Source: CAXXIC01 sp964534355 (GTDB lineage: Bacteria > Bacteroidota > Bacteroidia > Bacteroidales > UBA7332). From it: a stretch of 22,185 nt of DNA. The position numbers and the translations under genes are program-made. Positions 1 to 7,318 of the stretch are shown one piece after another. The stretch covers positions 1 to 22,185 of the forward strand of contig CAZHNZ010000067.1 of NCBI GenBank assembly GCA_964534355.1, read 5' to 3'. A model generated the notes under the pieces. That model was not told the origin of the DNA and ran no database searches. It worked only from the letters and a program-made list of their open reading frames with translations. Position 1 is the first letter of the stretch. Each line of letters opens with the position of its first letter.

Positions 1-100
1 CTGTTGGCTTTTTTGGCTTGTTGCACTGATTGATTAAACCACCGATTACAAATAATGTAAAAATAATCGGTATTGCGTAAATTTTTAGTATTGTTTTCAT
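1..100 (-). CDS. Start of a small membrane-anchored protein, cut by the window edge
   Basis: The first 33 codons of a minus-strand gene are present; it begins at an ATG at 98-100 and runs off the left edge. The visible part has a short basic N-terminus, a hydrophobic stretch at about residues 8-23 and then a polar, lysine- and proline-rich tail (QCNKPKKP). This fits a signal anchor. The cysteine is preceded by INQ, not a small residue, so it is not a normal lipobox. A match to the -7 promoter box (TAATTTTG, 144-137 on the minus strand) lies 37 bases upstream. The gene lies beyond the endolysin, where spanin or other lysis genes often sit, but nothing visible proves that role. Confidence 0.5.
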   Translation of the reverse strand, partial: MKTILKIYAIPIIFTLFVIGGLINQCNKPKKPT

Positions 101-131
101 TTTGTATATTGAATAATTATTTGTTACTTTG
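101..131 (+). promoter_or_regulatory. Bacteroidota-type promoter for the 63-residue hairpin protein
   Basis: TTTG at 101-104 is followed after 19 bases by TTACTTTG at 124-131, one mismatch from TAnnTTTG. Transcription would start near 138 and leave a leader of about 42 bases before the ATG at 180. Confidence 0.55.
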
Positions 132-136
132 CAGTT

Positions 137-144
137 CAAAATTA
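137..144 (-). promoter_or_regulatory. Possible -7 box for the left-edge membrane protein gene
   Basis: Read on the minus strand this is TAATTTTG, a full match to TAnnTTTG. No TTTG is found at the right distance upstream. It nearly abuts the opposite-strand -7 box at 124-131, so two promoters facing away from each other would compete for the same DNA. Confidence 0.3.
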
Positions 145-179
145 TACCACACACTTAATAAGTCCGACAGGCACAATTT

Positions 180-371
180 ATGAATGATTTCAAAACAAGA
201 TTAATTGATGAAAAAAATCAATTAGAAGAAAAATTAGATAAATTAGATAATTTTCTAATGTCTGATAATTTAAGTAAAGTAGAAGATGTTCAAAAAGCAC
301 TTTTGCAAGTACAAGCAACAGCAATGAATACTTATTTGCAATGCTTAAAAGAAAGAATTGAAAGATTATAA
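180..371 (+). CDS. Small helical-hairpin phage protein, candidate Acb2/Tad1-hairpin or crAss001_48-related counter-defence protein
   Basis: This 63-residue protein is highly charged, has no glycine or proline, and reads as two amphipathic helices (about residues 3-28 and 33-62) joined by a short turn at SDNLSKV. The layout RLIDEKNQLEEKLDKL, then LLQVQATAM, then YLQCLKERIERL follows the pattern I recall for small phage proteins annotated as crAss001_48-related or Acb2/Tad1 hairpin. Acb2 and Tad1 proteins sequester cyclic-nucleotide or ADP-ribose signals of CBASS and Thoeris defence. The family link is recognised by eye and the sponge role is inference. The gene runs against all neighbouring phage genes and has its own promoter (101-131) and terminator (394-427), as a moron would. 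An in-frame TAA upstream fixes the start. Confidence 0.6.
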   Translation: MNDFKTRLIDEKNQLEEKLDKLDNFLMSDNLSKVEDVQKALLQVQATAMNTYLQCLKERIERL

Positions 372-393
372 TTTTATTTTTTTTTATTTTATC

Positions 394-427
394 AAAGCCT
401 ACTATTTATTTAGTAGGCTTTTTTTTT
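394..427 (+). terminator. Rho-independent terminator after the hairpin protein gene
   Basis: An 11-bp perfect stem (AAAGCCTACTA at 394-404, TAGTAGGCTTT at 411-421) with a six-base loop is followed by a T run to 427. On the minus strand the stem is followed by GATAAAATAAAA and not by T, so it faces plus only. Confidence 0.85.
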
Positions 428-448
428 AATTTTCGGTCATATCTTGTT

Positions 449-754
449 TCATTTCGGGTCAAATTCTAAGTGTATATGGTCAATCTCAAAAATCACGTCA
501 TAATCGCTACCTAACGCATTTTTTATTGCAGCGGTAGTTTTGTTTACATACTTCATATCACGTGTTCTAATGTCAATTGCTGCCCCGATGTAGTGCTTAC
601 TTCCTTTCATATGTTTGCCGTCCTTTCCACTTGTAATGGTCGGATCGTACTTTTCACCCTCAACGCTTTTAATCGCCTTTTCAATTACATCAAATTTACT
701 TGTAATTTCGGGTATTAAATCCTTAATGTTTACTGATTTGCTTTTTGTTTTCAT
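449..754 (-). CDS. Endolysin, M15/VanY-like peptidase
   Basis: A 101-residue protein that probably cuts peptide cross-links in the host wall at lysis. The zinc-site pattern of the M15 D-Ala-D-Ala carboxypeptidase group is visible: SKHYIGAAIDIR gives His54 and Asp61, and DHIHLEFD gives His93/His95 with a following Glu. These enzymes usually have 120-180 residues, so this is close to the bare catalytic core, with no wall-binding domain. There is no signal peptide, so a holin or other export help would be needed. The gene starts one base after the stop of the LamG protein and is the last gene of the leftward tail operon. An alternative is a virion-borne peptidase, but its position beside the fibre genes and its size favour an endolysin. 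Confidence 0.8.
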   Translation of the reverse strand: MKTKSKSVNIKDLIPEITSKFDVIEKAIKSVEGEKYDPTITSGKDGKHMKGSKHYIGAAIDIRTRDMKYVNKTTAAIKNALGSDYDVIFEIDHIHLEFDPK

Positions 755-755
755 A

Positions 756-1439
756 TTATTCGTTTGCTAATAAAGTACATTCTGCTGCTGTTAATTCTCT
801 GTTGTAAATATATAAGTTGTCTATATAACCATATAATGGACTTCCTGAATCCCACCCTATATTTCCAATAATTAATCTTGCTGTTGTATTTCTCATTTGA
901 GCATAATTACCTGTAAGGGTATATGTATGTGATATTAACGAACCATTTATATATATTTTAAAATTATTACCAACACCGCCACCAAATGTAACCTGAACTT
1001 TGTATTCTGTATTTGCCGATAATGTTTGTATTGATTCTATTAACAAAGATGAGCCTATTGATTGAGAACTGTCACTAATCAATAATCTAAATTTATTATT
1101 TGCCAATGAACAATAATACTCTGTCCTTGCATTATTAATATTGCTTACATCATCTCTTTTACAAATAAACAAATTGTTCGCCGTTAAAGTATTAATTAAA
1201 AACTTAAACGAAAACGAAAATGCCCCACTTCCAAATGAAAGTAAATCTGAATCTCCAACGTTCATATAACTACCAACTGAAGCTACATTCAATCTATCAT
1301 TTGTAATTGTTGCTCCACCTGATAAACTACCATTAAGCGCATTTGCTGAACGGTCGTTTGTATTTCCGTTAAAATTATACGCTGCAATAAAATCTTGTGG
1401 AATGCCAACCGACCCCATCATTTTTCTAAACATTGTCAT
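756..1439 (-). CDS. LamG/concanavalin A-like lectin domain protein, probable receptor-binding tail protein
   Basis: A 227-residue protein built almost entirely of one jelly-roll domain. It opens with the LamG hallmark FIAAYNFNGNTNDRSANALNG, where the host-type pattern is 'aYpFnGNanDesGngnnG'. It ends with the matching YGYIDNLYIYNRELTAAE strand, where an Asp-containing turn and 'YNRaLs.aEi' are typical. Such domains bind sugars, which fits adhesion to host surface glycans. The first seven residues hold four Met codons (M1, M3, M7, M8), so the exact start is open; the first overlaps the upstream 81-residue ORF by 14 bases. It sits between the collagen-like fibre with its accessory protein and the endolysin. 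Confidence 0.75.
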   Translation of the reverse strand: MTMFRKMMGSVGIPQDFIAAYNFNGNTNDRSANALNGSLSGGATITNDRLNVASVGSYMNVGDSDLLSFGSGAFSFSFKFLINTLTANNLFICKRDDVSNINNARTEYYCSLANNKFRLLISDSSQSIGSSLLIESIQTLSANTEYKVQVTFGGGVGNNFKIYINGSLISHTYTLTGNYAQMRNTTARLIIGNIGWDSGSPLYGYIDNLYIYNRELTAAECTLLANE

Positions 1440-1671
1440 AATTAGTCGGATTTTGAACGTAATTATATGTGTAAACTATCTGATTATCAACGATTGCAAA
1501 GCTGCTTTCTTGATAAAAGCCCTCTTTTTCTGGCGGTCGATTGTCAATAATTGGTAAATAGCCGTGTTCGAGCCATTGTTCGTGTGATGGACTTCCATTA
1601 AATCCACCGTTTTCAAAAACAATTATTTGATATATTCTAACGTTTCCGTTCTCTATTTTTCCGTAATTCAT
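1426..1671 (-). CDS. Small tail-fibre-associated protein
   Basis: An 81-residue protein. The layout YGKIENGNVR, HEQWLEHGYLPI, PPEKEGFYQ and then IVDNQIVYTYNYV recurs in small proteins encoded beside phage tail fibres, where a YGKI opening is followed by a GYkPi turn and a final Q-I-V strand. I know no proven biochemical role for these; a fibre tip, fibre clamp or assembly role is inference. It begins four bases after the stop of the collagen-like fibre gene and its last 14 bases overlap the start of the LamG protein, so all three are probably translated together. Confidence 0.55.
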   Translation of the reverse strand: MNYGKIENGNVRIYQIIVFENGGFNGSPSHEQWLEHGYLPIIDNRPPEKEGFYQESSFAIVDNQIVYTYNYVQNPTNYDNV

Positions 1672-1675
1672 AATA

Positions 1676-4108
1676 CTATTGTTTTATTTCATAAAATACT
1701 TGACAAATTGTTGTACTTTCCCAAAAAAATACAAAGCTATATTTTTTACCAATTGTCCACGTTGGTTGCGTTTTTCCCATCCACTGAAAAGTAATTGCAC
1801 CATTTGCAATTAATAAATTTGTCGGTAAAGAACTACCAATAGTTAATACTAAAACAGTTTCATTCATTTTAGTTATAACAGTTGGTGCAGTTGGTGTGAT
1901 AGTTACATTACTACTTGTATTATCAAAAGCAGTTGAAAATATAGCTCCACTATTTGGTGCAATAGATACAGTTGAACTATTTGCAGGTAAATTTGGATAA
2001 GTTACCATAGGAAAAATCAATGCATCAAACGCACTTTGAGCATTCCCGAAATTAGTTTCTGTAACGCTTGTAGCTGCTAAAGTAGTGCCTACCAAAGAAC
2101 TCGTACTTAACTTTTGTTTCCTTAAATCGTCAACGCTGCGAAGTGCCGAGTATTTAATTGCTGCATCGTATGAAGTTTTATACTCATAAGTTAATTTATA
2201 CAATACACGTATTTCGTTATCCCTCAAAGTAGGTGATTGAGCTTGCAAAGTTTCCCAACTGTGAGCTGCTGCAAGTGTTGCATTTGCAAATTCACTACCA
2301 GCACTTCTAATTTTAATCGCCTCGCCGATTTGTGGGTCTTGCAATGAATAGACATAATAAACAAAATAATAGTTAGCAGTTACATCCGTTCTAACCCCTG
2401 CCGATGTGATATATTGAGGTTTATTATTTGTTCCGTTAAAAACAAACGGAAAACGTGTCGCTGCAATTTTATTCAATAGCCCACCAGCATCGTTGTAAGA
2501 ACAAATAAACTGACCGCCTGCCGTAATTGAAGCTGCCGAACCTAAATCTTGTTGAAATTTAAGAGTAGGATTTGCGTTATTTGTAACCGTGTAAAATAGG
2601 TTATCATCAACGCATTTTCCAGTTGATAAGGCAATACAAGTATTCGCACCGTTTGCATTTGGTGTACCAGTGGTAGTATTTGCCGTAATATCAAAACCAC
2701 TTATCCATTTTGTGCCCTCATTATGTTTCCATGCGTGGTCTGCCCAACTAATATCATTTTTATGATATTCTACTGATTGTATTACGCACTTTGCAGCTCC
2801 ACTAAGTGTTGCGTTCCAATACATACGGAAAAGTGGCGCAATAGTATCGAAATTCGTCCATGCTGTTTGTGTTGCAATTAAAGTACCAGTGTCATTGAAA
2901 TAGAAATACCACACCCCAGTTGTATCAGTAAATGCAACCGATTGAGCTGTTGTCTTTTCGTGCTTAGTTGCTACTCCATTTCCATCCGTATAAAAGCATA
3001 TCGGATTACTTGCAGAAATAGCAGTGCCACCCTTTACTGTATTTATTTTAAACAATAAATTTGTGGTGTCAATCTCAACATCATTTTCAGTTAAGTATTG
3101 TTGCTGACAAATACCAGTGAAAACTGTTTGTTTAAGTGGTACTTCTTTCAAATCGTTATTAAATTGTGCTTCACTTCCTACATATCCACCATCAATTGCT
3201 GATTGATAAGCTGTTTTACCGTCTATTCCATTAGTTCCATTTTGACCTGCAACCCCCTGAATACCTTGTGCCCCAGTTGCTCCAGTGTCGCCTTTAATTC
3301 CTTGAATACCTTGCAAACCTTGCTCTCCTTGCAAACCGCGTTCCCCTTGAATACCTTGTATTCCTTGTATTCCTTGTTCGCCTTGAAGTCCTCTTTCGCC
3401 TTGTATTCCTTGCGCTCCAGTGTCGCCCTTATCGCCTTTTAGTCCTTGTATTCCTTGAATACCTTGCGCACCAGTTGCGCCAGTGTCACCCTTATCTCCT
3501 TTCAGCCCCTCAATAATAGTTTCTGTTGCGTTTTCGCTTGCAGTAACGCCCTTAAATCTTAACTTAGGTTTTTGAGTTAATGCAGTTGTTTCCTCGTTTG
3601 CATAAATGATATGAGCAGAACCGCCACCGCCACCGCTCACAACTTCCCAACCGCCATTTTTACGTGCATATTGCAAGTCGTCAATAGGTGCTTCTTCCAC
3701 TTCGCCAGCATCTCCTTTGTCTCCTTTCATTACATCATACAAAACACTATCCACAGAAATATCAGTTTCCGAAATTGTCAAATTTACGACAATATCAAAG
3801 CCTAAATTTACGCTCTGATTGCTTGCAATAGCATTCGTACCATCAACACAAATATCGCCTACATACAATTTTTGAACACCAAGCGAACTATCATCAAGCC
3901 AAAATGTAACTTTGTTAATCGTTCCGAAATTTTTTGTATCATCGCTTTTTATACGACAAGTAACAATCGTTTCATTTCGTGTAACATCGCAAAGTTTCGA
4001 CCCTACATATACTTTTATATCCTCAATTCTTGCAAGGTTATAGCCGTTTGGAAAGATAAACCCAAGCGATAGACTTTCGCCCCTTATGATTGTTTTTAAT
4101 GTACTCAT
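1676..4108 (-). CDS. Collagen-like tail fibre protein
   Basis: An 810-residue fibre protein, probably trimeric and used for host contact. Residues 1-125 form a beta-rich attachment part. A short KGDKGDAG stretch (128-135) and a glycine linker (159-163) follow. Residues 201-296 are 32 unbroken Gly-X-Y triplets rich in GIQ, GDK, GDT, GER and GEQ, a collagen-like triple helix. Residues 298-320 hold the pattern KTAYQSAIDGGYVGSEAQFN that often follows phage collagen regions. The C-terminal 490 residues are beta-rich with many aromatic and threonine positions, the likely receptor-binding part. The start ATG overlaps the stop of the upstream membrane-protein gene as ATGA. Confidence 0.85.
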   Translation of the reverse strand: MSTLKTIIRGESLSLGFIFPNGYNLARIEDIKVYVGSKLCDVTRNETIVTCRIKSDDTKNFGTINKVTFWLDDSSLGVQKLYVGDICVDGTNAIASNQSVNLGFDIVVNLTISETDISVDSVLYDVMKGDKGDAGEVEEAPIDDLQYARKNGGWEVVSGGGGGSAHIIYANEETTALTQKPKLRFKGVTASENATETIIEGLKGDKGDTGATGAQGIQGIQGLKGDKGDTGAQGIQGERGLQGEQGIQGIQGIQGERGLQGEQGLQGIQGIKGDTGATGAQGIQGVAGQNGTNGIDGKTAYQSAIDGGYVGSEAQFNNDLKEVPLKQTVFTGICQQQYLTENDVEIDTTNLLFKINTVKGGTAISASNPICFYTDGNGVATKHEKTTAQSVAFTDTTGVWYFYFNDTGTLIATQTAWTNFDTIAPLFRMYWNATLSGAAKCVIQSVEYHKNDISWADHAWKHNEGTKWISGFDITANTTTGTPNANGANTCIALSTGKCVDDNLFYTVTNNANPTLKFQQDLGSAASITAGGQFICSYNDAGGLLNKIAATRFPFVFNGTNNKPQYITSAGVRTDVTANYYFVYYVYSLQDPQIGEAIKIRSAGSEFANATLAAAHSWETLQAQSPTLRDNEIRVLYKLTYEYKTSYDAAIKYSALRSVDDLRKQKLSTSSLVGTTLAATSVTETNFGNAQSAFDALIFPMVTYPNLPANSSTVSIAPNSGAIFSTAFDNTSSNVTITPTAPTVITKMNETVLVLTIGSSLPTNLLIANGAITFQWMGKTQPTWTIGKKYSFVFFWESTTICQVFYEIKQ
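3221..3508 (-). repeat. Coding repeat for 32 Gly-X-Y triplets
   Basis: Short imperfect nucleotide repeats, visible on the plus strand as CCTTGAATACC, CCTTGTATTCC and GTGTCGCC units, encode the triple-helix stalk of the fibre. Near-identical nine- and eighteen-base units side by side make the tract prone to length change by recombination or slippage. Confidence 0.85.
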
Positions 4109-4272
4109 TGTGAAATTGTACCTCCAGTTACATTGTTGTCTTTAGCGTTTAAAAGTCCAATACCTGCTGCAACGGCAAGTCCTGCCTGCGTGTAGTCTTT
4201 TGTTGATAAAAATACATAGACACCTGCCAAAATTAGTATAATACCCATTGTGTTTGTTTTAATGTTTTTCAT
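4105..4272 (-). CDS. Small two-segment membrane protein, holin candidate
   Basis: A 55-residue ORF from an ATG at 4270-4272 to a TGA at 4105-4107. After a basic start (MKNIKTNT) come two hydrophobic stretches, MGIILILAGVYVFL (9-22) and AGLAVAAGIGLL (30-41), separated by the polar turn STKDYTQ. The tail is short and polar. Size and topology fit a small class II type holin, but many tiny phage membrane proteins look alike. Both ends overlap neighbours as ATGA (with 4269-4529 upstream and the fibre gene downstream), strong evidence that the ORF is translated. Confidence 0.65.
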   Translation of the reverse strand: MKNIKTNTMGIILILAGVYVFLSTKDYTQAGLAVAAGIGLLNAKDNNVTGGTISQ

Positions 4273-4529
4273 TTCTCACTAATTTTTAAAAGTATTAAAT
4301 CCATTTTTTTTATCATCTCACTATGGTCAAATCTATTTTCGCTTCTAACTGTTTCTATATTTGTAGCGTTAATTTGCCTACCTTTTTCCAGCTCAATTGT
4401 TTTTGTTTCAATATCATTTATTCTGATAGTTAAATTAGCATAACTCATTGCAAAAGAGAATACAACAATTACTATTGTAATTATTTGACCGAAAGTAAGT
4501 CCTATCTTTGTTTGTGAAGTTAGTGTCAT
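4269..4529 (-). CDS. Small protein with one membrane segment and a coiled coil, spanin- or holin-like candidate
   Basis: An 86-residue protein. Residues 13-32 (FGQIITIVIVVFSFAMSYAN) form one membrane helix near the N-terminus. Residues 33-86 are charged and helical, with heptad-like spacing of I and L (IRINDIETKTIELEKG, EMIKKMDLILLKISEK). An N-in anchor with an extended periplasmic coil is the shape of an inner-membrane spanin, and is also seen in some phage haemolysin/holin-associated proteins. It starts three bases after the stop of the 261-residue tail protein and overlaps the next small membrane protein as ATGA. The role is inferred from shape and context only. Confidence 0.55.
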   Translation of the reverse strand: MTLTSQTKIGLTFGQIITIVIVVFSFAMSYANLTIRINDIETKTIELEKGRQINATNIETVRSENRFDHSEMIKKMDLILLKISEK

Positions 4530-4532
4530 GTT

Positions 4533-5318
4533 TTAATTAAAAAATTCGTTTACAAATATATTTTTAGGTCTTTCCGTGCTTGCCGTTGCAAAGAAAGATT
4601 GATTAACTTCTACAAAATCAGCTTGCAAGCAAAGAATTTCACTGTTGTTGTCCGCTTCAATTTCGGTAAACTCGCTAATTAGCTGCATTTGCACACCATC
4701 AATTGAAACACTTTCACAATTGCAAAGCCATTTCAACAAATTAGCCTGATACATTGTTAAATCTAAAAAAGTATATCTTTTTCCGATTTGATTTTCTGAA
4801 CTAAGGATTTTTTTTCTCGAATAGCTGTAATTATACTCAACTTTTTTATTTAAAAAAATGTCTGATTTTAACTTTGATATTGCAAAAAAACCAAATGCCT
4901 GATTTGTTAAGTATCCGTGTCGGTTGTCCGCATTGCTTGAAGTAATGTAGCAATAATCACTATTTGCAGCTTTTACATCGTAAAAATCAGAGAAAATTGT
5001 TTGATTATGGTATGTAAATGAAAAATAAACAAAATCGTTTTCCGTTAAATTCGATTGCAATATTTCAAAATAGAATTGCGCTTTTGTTCCTATATTCGTA
5101 ATGCCTGTATTTTGAATGGTAGTAATTCCATTTTGACCATGAATTTTTAAATATGAATCATCATCGCCCTCAACATAATCAACTTCAAATGAAAGATACT
5201 TGAAGTTTTGTTTAAGTAAAATACCTTTTCGCCTTTGCAAATCATAATTATACTTTCCAGATGACCTATTAAAGTCATTTGAAAAGTTAATTCCGTTGTA
5301 TTTTGATGGGTAAATCAT
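4533..5318 (-). CDS. Putative minor tail or baseplate protein
   Basis: A 261-residue protein with no motif I can name. It is rich in Tyr, Phe, Asn and Ser, apparently all-beta, and has no signal peptide or membrane segment. A CNCES turn lies near residue 199 and a charged strand follows (SEFTEIEADNNSEILCLQADF). Its place, after the tape measure and large tail-tip protein and before the fibre, is where siphoviruses encode tail-tip components. Its start is preceded by a good promoter match (5336-5367), so it may open a separate transcript for tip and fibre genes. Confidence 0.5.
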   Translation of the reverse strand: MIYPSKYNGINFSNDFNRSSGKYNYDLQRRKGILLKQNFKYLSFEVDYVEGDDDSYLKIHGQNGITTIQNTGITNIGTKAQFYFEILQSNLTENDFVYFSFTYHNQTIFSDFYDVKAANSDYCYITSSNADNRHGYLTNQAFGFFAISKLKSDIFLNKKVEYNYSYSRKKILSSENQIGKRYTFLDLTMYQANLLKWLCNCESVSIDGVQMQLISEFTEIEADNNSEILCLQADFVEVNQSFFATASTERPKNIFVNEFFN

Positions 5319-5335
5319 ATTTTCTTAAATTTCTG

Positions 5336-5367
5336 CAAATATACAAAATTAAAATTGAATTTTCAAA
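5336..5367 (-). promoter_or_regulatory. Bacteroidota-type promoter within the tail module
   Basis: On the minus strand TTTG (5367-5364), 20 bases, then TATATTTG (5343-5336), a full match to TAnnTTTG. It overlaps the last codons of the upstream tail gene and lies 17 bases before the ATG at 5318, so it could drive tip, fibre and lysis genes. Confidence 0.55.
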
Positions 5368-7289
5368 CCTTTGATTTTTTGCTCACTTAAATTGTCGGTC
5401 GTTTCGGCTTCAATTATGAAAAGATGTACATCTTCGTTGTTGTAATTAATCGTTAATATGTTCTCTGAAAAGTCGGTTAATTCCAACAAACAAGTGAAAT
5501 TATACTCAATTGGCAATAATCTATAACCGCCATTTATGATAAAATCATCCATTTGCGACACTGTATTAACCACTAAATTATCGGGACTTCCCCCGTTTGA
5601 GCTAATAGTTAGCGTATTTTTACCGAAATTTTGAAAACAAAAAGCCAAAAACTTTTCCCAATTATATAAAATATCTCGAGGTGTGAACCAATCGTAAACA
5701 GTACCCTCTTGCGCTGTGAAAGTTGAATCAAAAATAAAATTATCTTTCGATGTCTTAGTTATCTGTTTTGACCGCTTATAAAAATAGTCTAACATCCCTG
5801 AAAAATCAGCCCTTAATTTTTGCAATGTCAAATCTAAATTTTCCATGCCATTACGTCCTGATTGTACGAATGTCAATACTTTATTCCAATCAATTAAATA
5901 TGTGAACATATCGTATTCGTTTGTTTCTTGACCAACTGATACGCTCGTAAAATTCAAATCTGTATGATAGTTAATACTTAAATCTTGATACTCATTTATC
6001 CTGATACTGTTTATCGGAAAATTATCTTCATCAACTTCAAATAGGTTGTTGAAGTAGCTATTTATACTTGCAATTTCAACGCTGCCATCAATTTTAAAGT
6101 TAAGTATTAACCCTCCAGCCGTGCAAATATCTGATAAAAATTCTCTCGGTTTGATGTTCGCAAAGTCATTTAGCTTCATAATCTGATTTGCACTTGTCAA
6201 ACCAAATGAAAAAATCGGCTCGCTGTATGGAATTGAGATATTACCATTGAACAAACTATTCAATATATTGTCAATTCGTTTGTATTTGATTTTTTCGGTT
6301 GAACTATCAACTACTAATTTATCTGTTAATACTGTAATGTCTAAAAAGCCACCACCAACAATGTTTTTATTTAAAACTATATTTCCACCAGTTGATTCGG
6401 TCAAAAATGCCAAAAATAATTCATCCCCAACCGAAAAATCGCCAGTTCCAAGATTTAAAGCTACTTCATCAAAACTTACACTTAAAGCATGAGTTCCACT
6501 CGAAAGTTCGCCACTATTATAAAATTCATAGATAGAAGTTATAGTTCCATTATTCAATTTATATAGATTTAATGTAACTATTAATTTGTATGAGCTATTA
6601 AAAGTTACATTATAAACTGAATTTGCATTTATATTTAATTTAACTTTATTTTTTGCAATTAAAGTATTGAATTTATAAATTGATGCCATATCATAAGTAT
6701 TAACACCATCTACAATTGTCCCCAAAGAAATATCATCATTATAAATCTTACTATCATTATTTTGTTGAAATTGAAACATATCATAGGCATTTAATGTTTG
6801 TCCTTTCAACACCACCAAACTTTTCAAACTAACATAGTTAATATATTTTTGTGTGTTCGGAAAGTTAGTTTCTCCTTGAAATCCGCCTAATGGAATTTGT
6901 ATTTCAGTATTTTTAATGTTATTATAGTAATCAATAACCGAAACGCCTTTTAGCGCAAATTCTGAATAATAATCAAAAATTTGATAACTTTCAAAATCAA
7001 TTGCAAAGGTTGATAATAGTTCGTAATCGACACCATCGACATCCAATTTATAGATAGCAATTTCGACATCGCCTTGAAGCCCATAAGACCAAAAAACAGT
7101 ATCAAGTGTACTTTTGTCGCTGTCAATTACTCGCATTGTGTCAATACTAAATTTAGGGGTATATCCTATCGGATTAACAAAACTAAACTGTTGTGTAATC
7201 TTTTCGCCCTCAAAATTTTCGGGTACAAAATCGAAAATGAAAGTAGTATTCGTATTTTTTATTGTCGCTCTAAGCTCGTATATTTCCAT
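5349..7289 (-). CDS. Large tail-tip/baseplate protein
   Basis: A 646-residue beta-rich protein placed directly after the tape measure, where distal-tail and tail-associated proteins are encoded. It opens with MEIYELRATIKNTNTTFIFD and contains GYTPKFSIDTMRV and DVEIAIYKLDVDGVDYELL. The last resembles the 'v.I.iYeld..g..y.l.f' strands of baseplate hub proteins, but I cannot assign a family with certainty. It has no signal peptide and no obvious enzymatic motif. A leader of 119 bases separates it from the tape measure, and that gap holds a plus-strand promoter/terminator pair. Calling it a Dit/Tal-like protein is inference from gene order. Confidence 0.55.
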   Translation of the reverse strand: MEIYELRATIKNTNTTFIFDFVPENFEGEKITQQFSFVNPIGYTPKFSIDTMRVIDSDKSTLDTVFWSYGLQGDVEIAIYKLDVDGVDYELLSTFAIDFESYQIFDYYSEFALKGVSVIDYYNNIKNTEIQIPLGGFQGETNFPNTQKYINYVSLKSLVVLKGQTLNAYDMFQFQQNNDSKIYNDDISLGTIVDGVNTYDMASIYKFNTLIAKNKVKLNINANSVYNVTFNSSYKLIVTLNLYKLNNGTITSIYEFYNSGELSSGTHALSVSFDEVALNLGTGDFSVGDELFLAFLTESTGGNIVLNKNIVGGGFLDITVLTDKLVVDSSTEKIKYKRIDNILNSLFNGNISIPYSEPIFSFGLTSANQIMKLNDFANIKPREFLSDICTAGGLILNFKIDGSVEIASINSYFNNLFEVDEDNFPINSIRINEYQDLSINYHTDLNFTSVSVGQETNEYDMFTYLIDWNKVLTFVQSGRNGMENLDLTLQKLRADFSGMLDYFYKRSKQITKTSKDNFIFDSTFTAQEGTVYDWFTPRDILYNWEKFLAFCFQNFGKNTLTISSNGGSPDNLVVNTVSQMDDFIINGGYRLLPIEYNFTCLLELTDFSENILTINYNNEDVHLFIIEAETTDNLSEQKIKGLKIQF

Positions 7290-7313
7290 ATTTCAAATTA
7301 TTTATTACCTTTG
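7283..7313 (+). promoter_or_regulatory. Promoter match facing plus, upstream of an ORF-less unit
   Basis: TACCTTTG at 7306-7313 is a full match to TAnnTTTG. TTTC at 7283-7286, 19 bases upstream, matches three of four bases of the -33 TTTG. The -33 half lies in the start of the opposite-strand tail gene. Confidence 0.4.
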
Positions 7314-7318
7314 CAATG

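Noticed and set aside
756..800. Extra short reading frames at the LamG start
   Set aside because: Several Met codons and the 14-base overlap at 1426-1439 explain the start ambiguity without another gene.
3203..3442. Plus-strand frame rich in NTL, SLY and FAL repeats
   Set aside because: It is the antisense of the collagen-like triplets; the repeats come from the Gly-X-Y coding DNA.
3240..3510. CRISPR-like spaced repeats
   Set aside because: Repeat units are 9-18 bases, in frame, unevenly spaced and encode collagen triplets; there are no unique spacers.
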